Of a DNA stretch of 64,000 nt, positions 1 through 7,288 are shown piece by piece. The notes beneath the pieces were generated by a model. The model ran no database searches. It saw only the letters and a list, made by a program, of their open reading frames with translations, and was not told the DNA's origin. Both the position numbers and the translations under genes were made by a program. Position 1 is the stretch's first letter. Each line of letters opens with the position of its first letter. Source of the stretch: Psychrobacillus sp. FSL H8-0483 (GTDB taxonomy: Bacteria > Bacillota > Bacilli > Bacillales_A > Planococcaceae); NCBI RefSeq assembly GCF_038637725.1, contig NZ_CP152052.1:3145501-3209500 (forward strand). The letters run 5' to 3'.

Positions 1-699
1 GAATTGTTTGGAATAAAGTTTGTGGAAGAAAGGAACAAAATAATCTACATATTTTGATTTACCTTTCATGGCTTGTGTGTAGAGTTTATAGAAGTGGTTG
101 CCAGTACCGTTGGAGGTTGTTTCTATTGTAAGTTGCGATTGTTCCCCTTTTGCAAGTGATTGCTCAACTGATAATAATTGTGTTTCTTGTGCTTGATAAA
201 AAGCAAACTCAGATAGATGAATATATGTGTACGTACTTCCTCGACCAATACTTTTTGATCCAGCCGTTACACTTGAAATTCTGCTCCCATTTGAAAAGAA
301 TAATTCTCCCCTGTTATCACGTTTAGTTGTAGGAAATACATTAGGAAACTTCTCTCTAGGTATAGAATCATTCATCATCTTTAATTTATCAAAGAGTGCC
401 TTAGCAGAATCCCCTTTGTAACTAACTATAAGAATGTTTTCATTAGGTTTCGTCAATGCTCTCCATAATGCTTTACCTAATACAAAAGTAGAGATGCCAC
501 TTTGCCTTGCTTTACCAATAATGATGAAACGATTCTTACTCATGAGGTCGTTTATTTCCTTTTGAGCATCATTGATTTCAAATTTTACAAGTTGGTTCTC
601 ATTGTCTGTTATGAAAATAAAGTTCTTTGCAAATAACTCAAAATCATCTAATACCTTTTGAAGTTTATTCTCAGGTTTTTTGGTAGTTGCGTTAGTCAT
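1..699 (-). CDS. Phage terminase large subunit (N-terminal part, runs off the left edge)
   Basis: Seen: 233 codons are open from an ATG at 699 to base 1, with no stop. A Walker A-like loop GKARQSGIST lies at about residues 62-71, an acidic Walker B-like segment YIHLSEFAFY at 159-168, and a coupling-type motif IETTSNG at 192-198. This order and spacing are those of the ATPase half of TerL proteins, the motor that packages phage DNA into empty heads. The nuclease half must lie outside the window. The start is 3 bp after the stop of the small upstream gene, as expected for a TerS-TerL pair. A general P-loop ATPase is possible, but the loop form and the neighbour favour TerL. Confidence 0.85.
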   Translation of the reverse strand, partial: MTNATTKKPENKLQKVLDDFELFAKNFIFITDNENQLVKFEINDAQKEINDLMSKNRFIIIGKARQSGISTFVLGKALWRALTKPNENILIVSYKGDSAKALFDKLKMMNDSIPREKFPNVFPTTKRDNRGELFFSNGSRISSVTAGSKSIGRGSTYTYIHLSEFAFYQAQETQLLSVEQSLAKGEQSQLTIETTSNGTGNHFYKLYTQAMKGKSKYVDYFVPFFHKLYSKQF

Positions 700-702
700 T
701 CA

Positions 703-1086
703 TCACAACTCCAAATCGTCATATACATTTTCAGAACTCTTTTTAGTTGGCTTTTTGCTCTTGTATTCTTTATTCATGGCTACAATTTGCTTTTGAATTT
801 CAAATAAAAGTTTAGTCGCCTTTTCATCTCCTGATTTTGCTTTTTCAGAAGTTGCTTCATAGATAATTTGCATGTCTTGTCCAATTTTCGACTGCAAGAG
901 TAGATTCATTAGAAACTGATATTCCTCGCTCAATTCCCACTTTTCATAGGTGAAGAAATCTTTTGCATTAATTTCCTTTAAGATTGATTCCTCAGTTCGT
1001 GGATTCCTCATGCCATAATCATTTTTCCATTTGAAATACAATTGTTTCTTATATGTTAATTCTTTTAACGCTTGATTTAATTCCAT
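703..1086 (-). CDS. Probable terminase small subunit
   Basis: A 127-residue, charged, helix-rich protein placed directly before the terminase large subunit, where TerS usually sits (it recognises the packaging site). Start choice: two in-frame ATGs exist, at 1092 and 1086. The AGGAGG at 1094-1099 is one base from the first and seven from the second, so 1086 is preferred. The family is not recognised by sequence; the call rests on position, size and composition (N-terminal WKNDYG and TYEKW segments, C-terminal lysine-rich tail). It could equally be another DNA-binding packaging protein. Confidence 0.5.
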   Translation of the reverse strand: MELNQALKELTYKKQLYFKWKNDYGMRNPRTEESILKEINAKDFFTYEKWELSEEYQFLMNLLLQSKIGQDMQIIYEATSEKAKSGDEKATKLLFEIQKQIVAMNKEYKSKKPTKKSSENVYDDLEL

Positions 1087-1117
1087 GTTCATTCCTCCTA
1101 TAGATTTTCATGCAATA

Positions 1118-1150
1118 TAAAAAGACGACTGCTCCAGTGAACAATCGTCT
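1118..1150 (-). terminator. Rho-independent terminator after the Rep-like gene
   Basis: On the minus strand AGACGA pairs with TCGTCT around a 16-nt loop and is followed by TTTTT. It ends the Rep-like transcript before the terminase pair, so the terminase genes need read-through or a promoter in the short gap. Confidence 0.7.
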
Positions 1151-1166
1151 AGTGTTAATATATTTA

Positions 1167-2198
1167 TTAAAAAATATCTTCAACGCTTTTTCCGTTCATA
1201 GTTAATTCATCAAGGAATGAATTTCCCTTTGAATTATGAATCTGTCTGTCTACCATTCTTTTCGCCTGCTCAAAAGTGGAAATAAACTTCTTATTGTTTT
1301 TCATACGCTCCATGCGTTTATTTACAATATCAATAAAACTCTGTTCACTCTTAGTCGGTTGTTGACCTTCAAGTTTCTTTAGTAGTAACAAGTAGAACAC
1401 ATAATCATCAACTGACGGATAAATATTTCTTTTTTTATCATCTTTGTATGTTTTAAATACTTGTCCTACTGTAACCATTTGAATTATTTCATTATCACTG
1501 TTTATTCTATTAGAATGAAATTCTTCATTTGCTATATCAGATTCTTTTTTCTTTGTCTGTATAGATTTCTCATTATTATTGAATGGTGTTGTAGAATACT
1601 GATTTAACTTTTGTTGCTTTTGTCCTCCACTTTCACTATCTACATAATCACCAATATTTTTATAAATAATTTTATTTTCAACTGCTTGATTTACCAGATC
1701 AATTGCATGTCGTTCTGATAGTTGTAGTATCTTTCCCCACCTGCCATAAGATGAATTAAAATAACCTTTACCGCTATTCTTCCATCTAACAACACCGCAA
1801 TAAATATAGAAGTCACTCATGGATTTATAATTATTAAAATTAACAACTGGGATTTGAGCAAATCCCCCTTCTAGTAAAGGGAAGGTTACTTTTATAAAAT
1901 CAGACGGTTTGAAATCCTCTAACACTGTTCCATCTGCATCTGATATATTAACGCACCCTTTTGATTTCAATGTTAATAGAAGTCCCTTAACTTTTTTGTT
2001 TGTTCTTTGTGTATCTGATGCAAATGGGATTGGTGAAGTTTGACCTAAGAACGAAATACTTGTTTCTGAAAACCCTTCTAAGGTTTCTTTTTTTCTCAAT
2101 AGACCATACAGATACAATTCCTCAATTGATAAATGTTTATCTTCATCCTCTGTAATTAAATCATTGTATATCATAATAAAATTATCTTCTCTTCTCAT
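1167..2198 (-). CDS. Replication-initiator-like protein (RepA/winged-helix type)
   Basis: 343 residues. The first 110 residues look like the N-terminal winged-helix domain of firmicute plasmid and phage initiators: an ELYLYGLL helix, then a threonine-rich segment, then a long helix NKKVKGLLLTLKSKG leading to a beta wing. The middle is Gln/Asn-rich and low in complexity; the last 120 residues are helical and basic. Start ATG follows AAGGAG by eight bases. Just upstream lies a cluster of palindromic GTGTAT repeats that could be its binding site, which supports a replication or copy-control role. The family call is by resemblance only; a general phage regulator is the alternative. Confidence 0.5.
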   Translation of the reverse strand: MRREDNFIMIYNDLITEDEDKHLSIEELYLYGLLRKKETLEGFSETSISFLGQTSPIPFASDTQRTNKKVKGLLLTLKSKGCVNISDADGTVLEDFKPSDFIKVTFPLLEGGFAQIPVVNFNNYKSMSDFYIYCGVVRWKNSGKGYFNSSYGRWGKILQLSERHAIDLVNQAVENKIIYKNIGDYVDSESGGQKQQKLNQYSTTPFNNNEKSIQTKKKESDIANEEFHSNRINSDNEIIQMVTVGQVFKTYKDDKKRNIYPSVDDYVFYLLLLKKLEGQQPTKSEQSFIDIVNKRMERMKNNKKFISTFEQAKRMVDRQIHNSKGNSFLDELTMNGKSVEDIF

Positions 2199-2260
2199 AT
2201 ATGTTGCTCCTTCTCTTAGTTAAATTCTATAATAGAGGTATACTGTTTATTTCTTTATTA

Positions 2261-2361
2261 GTGTATTTCTGTAAACTATGAACAAAGTGTATATAAAACA
2301 ATACACATACCTCATTATTGATGTGAAATATGTGTATGATAAATGATACGGTTATTTCACA
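2261..2361. repeat. Iteron-like palindromic repeats upstream of the Rep-like gene
   Basis: GTGTAT occurs at 2261-2266 and 2287-2292, inverted at 2301-2306, and again at 2332-2337. ATACACATA (2301-2309) is the exact complement of TATGTGTAT (2329-2337). A second perfect pair, TGTGAAATA (2322-2330) and TATTTCACA (2353-2361), overlaps it. The cluster sits 60-160 bp before the Rep-like start in AT-rich DNA, the usual place for an initiator binding site or an operator. Confidence 0.5.
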
Positions 2362-2414
2362 CTTAATTATAAGTATAATTATTTAAAAATGCTAATTTAG
2401 TGACAATGTATTTT

Positions 2415-2594
2415 CTAAAGATTTTTATATTCATCTAATGCTTTTTGTAACTCAGGTGACTTTGCATAGAGAGTGAATATCTGATTATTTTTTATTGAAC
2501 GAGATTTCATTATATAGTTGATTCCACATTCTTTTAAATGATTGCTCATGCTTTTTGTATAGCAAAAGAAATATTCTTTAGTCATTTCATTCAT
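2415..2594 (-). CDS. Small phage protein, 59 residues, coupled to the preceding gene
   Basis: The start ATG at 2594 overlaps the TGA of the 269-residue gene (ATGA), a classic translational-coupling arrangement. The protein begins MNEMTKEYFFCY, has a basic centre (MKSRSIKN) and ends in a helix (SPELQKALDEYKNL). Short F/Y-x-C... proteins of this shape are common in phages and conjugative elements of Firmicutes, but I do not recognise a function. The coupling suggests that it works with, or is made in proportion to, the protein encoded before it. Confidence 0.6.
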   Translation of the reverse strand: MNEMTKEYFFCYTKSMSNHLKECGINYIMKSRSIKNNQIFTLYAKSPELQKALDEYKNL

Positions 2595-3400
2595 GCTGTT
2601 TCTCCTCTCATATACGTTGAATAATTAATGAAATTCCTTCCAGTGAGTGCATAGGAAAAAATATTGTCATAGTAGATAGGATTATTAGTATGACTAATCT
2701 TTCCTTTACCACTATTAAATTCTTGCATTAACTGAAACTCGCCTTGTGGAATCATTAACTCCAACCCCAGTAATTTTTCTGCGTGTTCTTTATCGCCTCT
2801 TCTATAAGAAACTTCACCATTTTTAAAAGATAAGTTTTCATTCTGTTTAAGCCATTCGACTTCCCATAAAGATGTTTTATTCAACAAGTCAATGAGTTCT
2901 GTGTATCCTAGAAGTTCTAAATACTTATGGTGTATTTCTTTGAACCTATCATCATAATGTCCTAAATGAGAGGAATCAATTGATAACATAAATAATTTAC
3001 CTTCATCTGTTTTTGGCAGCGGAATATCATAATACGAATAAACTTGTAATGCAGTAGAACCACAAAACTTTTCAAAATAATTGGATTGGTTAATTCCTAT
3101 TAGAGCATTTATATTTGCTGAGAGTGGATTAACATAATCATCTTTGTTTATCTTTACTACATGGTTATCCCATGTCATACCGTTTTTAATTGCCATATCT
3201 ATTCCTATTGAATGTCTTGTGTCATTAGGATTTAATACATGAATACCTCTGAATGTGTAGTAGTAATTAATCTCGTATCCTTGAATCATATTTAATAAAG
3301 TGCAACTCAGTAATGAATCAAGATCGTTAGTTAGAGTTAAATTTCTATCTTGTTTTTTAGTTACCCATTGGGGAAATAATTCTTTTAGTTGTTTGTTCAT
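2591..3400 (-). CDS. Conserved phage-type protein of unknown function with a DLDS motif
   Basis: 269 residues, acidic, no membrane segment or signal. Near the N-terminus LTNDLDSLLSC (about residues 23-33) resembles the D-x-D-S segment at the start of DHH-type phosphoesterases, and later the polar motifs GIDMAIKNG, DNHVV and FCGSTALQ look like parts of an active site. I recall similar proteins in Firmicute phages without an assigned role. A DHH-like phosphoesterase or a nucleotide-binding protein is a guess. No strong Shine-Dalgarno precedes the ATG at 3400. The gene is coupled to the 59-residue gene behind it. Confidence 0.6.
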   Translation of the reverse strand: MNKQLKELFPQWVTKKQDRNLTLTNDLDSLLSCTLLNMIQGYEINYYYTFRGIHVLNPNDTRHSIGIDMAIKNGMTWDNHVVKINKDDYVNPLSANINALIGINQSNYFEKFCGSTALQVYSYYDIPLPKTDEGKLFMLSIDSSHLGHYDDRFKEIHHKYLELLGYTELIDLLNKTSLWEVEWLKQNENLSFKNGEVSYRRGDKEHAEKLLGLELMIPQGEFQLMQEFNSGKGKISHTNNPIYYDNIFSYALTGRNFINYSTYMRGETA

Positions 3401-3582
3401 ATTGAATGAATATCAATACAGTTTCCTATGATTTGTTGCTCCCTTTTTCGCAAGTGGTTTCACAAAACCAAGTAAAAAAAGCCGATTGAATCGACTGAGT
3501 ACATCTACGAAAAAGGAAACTAAGTTGAGTAATTCATTTATTCACTCCTTCTATTATGGGATTTTCTTTAAGTATGTTTGTT

Positions 3583-3753
3583 CTAATATTGTTCGATATA
3601 TTCTCGATATTTTTTTATCTTTTCTTTATCCATTGCTACCTGTTGATTTTCAAATCTGCTTAATAAACTAATTGAGCAATCCACAAATTTCGCTACCTGT
3701 GAAAGTTTAATACGCTTCCTTTTCCTCATAACAAATAATTCTGTTTCTGTCAT
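3583..3753 (-). CDS. Small Xre-type HTH DNA-binding protein
   Basis: 56 residues from an ATG at 3753, six bases after GAAGGGAGAA. The sequence KLSQVAKFVDCS-ISLLSRFEN is a short helix-turn-helix of the Cro/Xre kind (helices at about residues 17-23 and 27-35), followed by a charged tail ending EYIEQY. It lies between the capsid operon terminator and the 269-residue gene, so it may control one of the two blocks. A lone domain of this size is typical of phage Cro-like or excisionase-like regulators. Confidence 0.65.
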   Translation of the reverse strand: MTETELFVMRKRKRIKLSQVAKFVDCSISLLSRFENQQVAMDKEKIKKYREYIEQY

Positions 3754-3796
3754 ATTGATTCTCCCTTCTCATTCAATTAATTGAATTTCTTATATT

Positions 3797-3828
3797 AAAA
3801 AAGCACCCTCATTTAAGAGAGTGCTTTT
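3797..3828 (-). terminator. Terminator of the capsid operon
   Basis: Minus-strand hairpin AAGCAC-CTC ... GAG-GTGCTT ending in TTTTTT, six bases after the stop of the capsid gene. The A-rich other side could let it work in both directions. Confidence 0.75.
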
Positions 3829-3833
3829 CGTGA

Positions 3834-4697
3834 TTATGCTACTGTAATTACTGCTACTGCTTTTGGAGAACCTACTTTAAGTGAGTATTCACCAACAATT
3901 TGTCCTTTTGTGCTATCACCTGTTTTAGCAAGTGGCTCAAAGTGTGCTTCACGTAAAGCAACCATATTTACATAAGCATCATTAAATAAAATCCCTTTAG
4001 TAGCAGGAACGTGTTTAGATAAAACTACGTTTACAGTACCAAAATTAGTATTGATTGTATCAACAACTAGACCAAAATTATTTGTTTGGTGAACATATGA
4101 ATAAGAATCTTTGTATACTGCATCAATTTTTTCTTTCACATCTGCATTTACAAATAAGTAATATGCTCCCTCTGATAAATCATTGTTCCATAAATTCTGC
4201 ATAGTAGTTTTGATTAGTTCCTCTACATCAGCACCTGTTTCTGCATTTGAAGAATCAGCACTCTCAACAATACCTGACATTTTACGGATAAATGGAGTTA
4301 TTGATCCATCTGCTTTAGTTCCGTTAATTAATACTTTTTCAAGATTAATTTTTAATTCTAATAGACGGTCTGCAACTTCTTCTGAAAACTTAGTTGATTG
4401 CATTGCATCTGCCGTACCTGAGATTGATACTGCTTTCTTGAAAATTTGAAGAATTGCAGTTAATTCACGCTTTGCGGATTGTTGGAATTCTGTTGTATCT
4501 GCTCCCTCAACTGCTGAAATATCATCATCATTTGAGATAGTTTTTTCTTTAAAGGTATATACTGTTGCAAGTGCTTTCTCTACACCTTTAGATAATAGTA
4601 AAGATGCAAATGGAGTTGATTGTACTCCCAAAAGTGCTAGTTCTTGTGATAGTGAAATGCTTTCTGTCGCTGTAAATCCGTTGTTTGATGTAATCAT
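3834..4697 (-). CDS. Phage major capsid protein, SU10-like
   Basis: 287 residues. The N-terminal arm (TESISLSQELALLGVQSTPF) is followed by SAVEGADTTEF, long helices, a variable acidic insert and a beta-rich C-terminus (VVLSKHVPATKGILFND, then GEYSLKVGSPKAV). This pattern is that of the SU10/DUF5309-type HK97-fold capsid proteins, which build the icosahedral head. A scaffold-like coiled-coil gene lies directly upstream, as expected for a head module. No N-terminal protease domain is fused. The family assignment is by memory of the sequence pattern; the capsid role is fairly secure. Confidence 0.75.
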   Translation of the reverse strand: MITSNNGFTATESISLSQELALLGVQSTPFASLLLSKGVEKALATVYTFKEKTISNDDDISAVEGADTTEFQQSAKRELTAILQIFKKAVSISGTADAMQSTKFSEEVADRLLELKINLEKVLINGTKADGSITPFIRKMSGIVESADSSNAETGADVEELIKTTMQNLWNNDLSEGAYYLFVNADVKEKIDAVYKDSYSYVHQTNNFGLVVDTINTNFGTVNVVLSKHVPATKGILFNDAYVNMVALREAHFEPLAKTGDSTKGQIVGEYSLKVGSPKAVAVITVA

Positions 4698-4752
4698 AAT
4701 TTATATTTCCCCTTTAATTTTTAGTTTTATTTGATGTCCAATTTTGGACACC

Positions 4753-5169
4753 TTATCTTTTAAACAAGTTGGCAAATTTAAAACCGATAGCGTTTTTAAC
4801 GTCACCATTTTGTATTGCTTGTGAATAAGCATCCTGTGTTCCGTTCGATTCTTTTGGAACATAACCATTAGATACTTTTATGTTATTTACGATTGAAATT
4901 AATTTAGAAACCACTTTTCCCAAATCATCTGAGTTATCGACATTAATAACTTCTGCAAATGCTTCAAGTCCATTTTCCTTTAACGTAAGTTTTAACTCTT
5001 TATCAAATAAATCTTTTTCGAGTGATTCCAAAAATTCTTGTCGTTCCTGTAGAATTTCTTCTGCTAATTTTTTACTTTGTTCTAGTTGCTCACCGTTTTC
5101 TAAAACCTGTTTTTCAAGTTCTTGAATATCAGGTGATACCTCTACTTGTTCTACTTGTTCATTTTCCAT
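4753..5169 (-). CDS. Scaffold-like coiled-coil protein
   Basis: 138 residues, strongly acidic and helical through residues 10-70 (repeated ELEKQVLE, QLEQSKKLAEE, LESLEKDL), then a short globular tail ending FKFANLFKR. Acidic coiled coils with a small basic C-terminus directly before the major capsid gene are typical of phage head scaffolding proteins, which template shell assembly and are then lost. ATG preceded by AGGAGAA. No protease gene is visible nearby. Confidence 0.6.
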   Translation of the reverse strand: MENEQVEQVEVSPDIQELEKQVLENGEQLEQSKKLAEEILQERQEFLESLEKDLFDKELKLTLKENGLEAFAEVINVDNSDDLGKVVSKLISIVNNIKVSNGYVPKESNGTQDAYSQAIQNGDVKNAIGFKFANLFKR

Positions 5170-5186
5170 TTGTGATTCTCCTATTC

Positions 5187-5456
5187 TTAGTTAAATTTTA
5201 CGTTTACTTCTTGTCTTGCTAAAATCGGTTTTTCATTAAAAACACCACTAAACTCAAAAATAAAATCTGAGCCAGTGGTATCTGTGTATTCATATTCAAA
5301 TTTACCTAGTCCATCTGTTGCTAGACCAAATGTAATTTCTTCTATAGGAGTTTCCTGTTTGTCGTATATCGTCAATTTAACATCATTAGGAGTTACCTTA
5401 TTTCCGTTATAATCTCTGAATTGTACTACAAGCAAGATTGTATCTTTAGCGAACAT
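5187..5456 (-). CDS. Small beta-rich phage structural protein (Ig-like)
   Basis: 89 residues with alternating beta strands (TILLVVQFRD, DVKLTIYDK, KFEYEYTD, DFIFEFSGV, RQEVNVKF), the pattern of a single Ig-like or fibronectin-like domain. It starts immediately after the stop of the GLUG protein and precedes the scaffold gene, so it probably decorates the head or a fibre. The function is inferred only from fold pattern and position. Confidence 0.55.
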   Translation of the reverse strand: MFAKDTILLVVQFRDYNGNKVTPNDVKLTIYDKQETPIEEITFGLATDGLGKFEYEYTDTTGSDFIFEFSGVFNEKPILARQEVNVKFN

Positions 5457-6689
5457 TTATATCACGCTCATTTCCGTTGCGTTTTCTTTTACATGTGTAT
5501 TTGATTGATTTACTAATTTATTTAGATTCGTTGGATTCTCAACTACATATACAGTCGCATAAACAGGTTTTCCAATCTTAAATGGAATCTGTATATCTGT
5601 AATAATCTGAATAGGTTGTACATCTGATTCTACTGTTCTCACAGTCCGTACAATTCGACTAGCATTTGATCCAATACCTTTTATATAAGATAAAACCTCA
5701 TAATTTTTCACATTCGCATTTTGCAAAGTCGTAACATTTGAAACAATCTCATCAATATGTGACGTGATGTTTTTTATCAATTGTCTTGACCTATACGTTT
5801 CACCTGTTACGTTTCCAGTGTGAGATAAACTAATACTCACCTTACGTTTAGAACGACCTAGTGAACTGTAAATGACGTTTAAATGGCTATTGAGATTGAT
5901 TGTTACTTTCTTAGAGGGGATGGGAGGAACACCGAAGATTTTTAAATATGGATATGAAGCAAAGCCCCAAATATTAGAATCCCAATTAGAGAAATTAGAT
6001 GAATCTGCAAATTGTGAAGTAGTTAATCCAATTCCTACAATATGAAAATTATTCAAATCTGAGTTGTAATATGAATTCGTTACATTGCTTTTTGCTAGTG
6101 CGTTTATATCACCGACCAATCCACTTGCAGGGTAGGAAGTTTCTAAAGTAGTCGGAAGCCCATATGCATATGAATTAGAAATAAAACTTTTAGTATCAAG
6201 TAAGTTTCCAACAAATCCACCAACTCGACCTTTTCCAGTTGTATTGGCACTCGAAAAACAATTTGAAATAGTAGAACTTGTAGTTGCAGCGAGCCAACCT
6301 ATTAGACCACCAACCCCATACTGACCAAAAACTTCACCTGTCGTATAACATTGGTCAATATTTGTGTTTATCGAGTAGCCAACTAGTCCACCGCAATAAT
6401 TTTGCGTTGTCGATATATTAACGTTTTCAAGTCCAACATTTTTTATTGTTGCACCTTCTGTAAATCCAAATAAACCAACATTTGCAGTAGTCCTATTAAT
6501 ATTTAAGTTTTTTATCTTGTATCCTTTGCCCTCAAATGTTCCTTTGAATCGTTTGGCTGATGTTGTTCCATCACCAAGAACTGTAAAATTAATTCCTGTT
6601 AAATCAATATCATTTACTAACTCATATGATGCAGTAAGGTTGTTGTTAATTGCTTGGAGTTGAGCAGGTGTGCTAATTAATGTAGCCAT
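5457..6689 (-). CDS. GLUG-repeat beta-helix protein, probable virion fibre or decoration
   Basis: 410 residues. Residues 1-240 hold repeats of the GLUG type: NVGLFGFTEG, CGGLVGYSIN, VGGLIGWLAA, VGGFVGNLLD, ASGLVGDINA, each about 25-30 residues apart and followed by I-x-N strands. Such repeats form a right-handed beta-helix and are found in surface and adhesin-like proteins. Residues 260-410 are a different beta-rich domain. No signal peptide, so it is not exported by Sec. Inside a structural block it is best read as a virion-surface or receptor-binding protein. Confidence 0.6.
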   Translation of the reverse strand: MATLISTPAQLQAINNNLTASYELVNDIDLTGINFTVLGDGTTSAKRFKGTFEGKGYKIKNLNINRTTANVGLFGFTEGATIKNVGLENVNISTTQNYCGGLVGYSINTNIDQCYTTGEVFGQYGVGGLIGWLAATTSSTISNCFSSANTTGKGRVGGFVGNLLDTKSFISNSYAYGLPTTLETSYPASGLVGDINALAKSNVTNSYYNSDLNNFHIVGIGLTTSQFADSSNFSNWDSNIWGFASYPYLKIFGVPPIPSKKVTINLNSHLNVIYSSLGRSKRKVSISLSHTGNVTGETYRSRQLIKNITSHIDEIVSNVTTLQNANVKNYEVLSYIKGIGSNASRIVRTVRTVESDVQPIQIITDIQIPFKIGKPVYATVYVVENPTNLNKLVNQSNTHVKENATEMSVI

Positions 6690-6700
6690 TTAATCAACTC

Positions 6701-7045
6701 CTAGACAATCTGAGGAACTTGTAGTTTGTGGATAATCGTCAATTGGTCGTCTACTGTTTCAAAAGTAAATGGATTAAATACTTCAGTCGCTATTGGAGAA
6801 CCATTTGTAGCCACATTGAATAAAACTGACTTACCTACTGTCTTACTTAAAAATGTAGCGTCACCTGTGATAACTAACTTATATTCCAATTCTGTGCTTG
6901 TAGACGTTCCTGTGATTACCAATCCGTTTGAAGTAGAGTAACGCTTTAAAACTTCGCTTGTTGGTGTTTGTATTTCTAAATACTTCCAATTAGAAAGGAT
7001 GTATTCTCGTAACTTTTCATAACCGTAATTATTAATTTGAGCCAT
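6701..7045 (-). CDS. Phage structural-block protein of unknown function
   Basis: 114 residues, first gene of the structural operon. N-terminal helix (YGYEKLREYILSNWKYLE), then strands with ELEYKLVITGDATFL and a C-terminal FETVDDQLTIIHKLQVPQ. ATG follows GAGGTGG. The sequence recalls small neck or baseplate-attached proteins but I cannot name it. It starts 41 bp after the T-run of the upstream terminator. Confidence 0.5.
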   Translation of the reverse strand: MAQINNYGYEKLREYILSNWKYLEIQTPTSEVLKRYSTSNGLVITGTSTSTELEYKLVITGDATFLSKTVGKSVLFNVATNGSPIATEVFNPFTFETVDDQLTIIHKLQVPQIV

Positions 7046-7085
7046 TTAATGACCACCTCTTATATTAAATTTGAATTTTGACAAT

Positions 7086-7115
7086 AAAAAAAGGACTCCG
7101 AAATAATCGGAATCC
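7086..7115 (-). terminator. Terminator between regulator gene and structural operon
   Basis: Minus-strand hairpin GGATTCCG ... CGGAGTCC followed by seven T. It stands about 175 bp after the regulator stop and 41 bp before the first structural ATG. Confidence 0.75.
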
Positions 7116-7173
7116 CACATGGAGAGAATAAAAATGACAAATAAATATTCTCAGGTTGAAACTATAATGAACG

Positions 7174-7197
7174 ATAGGGGGTAACTACTCCCCCTAT
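7174..7197. repeat. Perfect inverted repeat in the leader of the structural operon
   Basis: ATAGGGGG and CCCCCTAT (8 bp each) around an 8-base loop, the only G/C block in an AT-rich gap of 243 bp (7046-7288). No T-run follows on either strand, so it is not a plain terminator; an operator, antiterminator site or anchor of an RNA fold are options. Confidence 0.5.
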
Positions 7198-7288
7198 ACT
7201 AAAATAATTGAATGACGATTAAAAAATTATTGACTTTTATTTACTCCTACATAGAACCTAATATATACCTAAAAGTGTGATGTTTTAA

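Noticed and set aside
3486-3671. Plus-strand frame of 61 codons in the phage region
   Set aside because: Lies opposite the HTH gene, which has the better ribosome site and a recognisable domain.
7134-7184. A 16-codon plus-strand frame with GGAGAG before it, ending at the G-rich hairpin
   Set aside because: Considered as a leader peptide, but all neighbouring genes are on the other strand.
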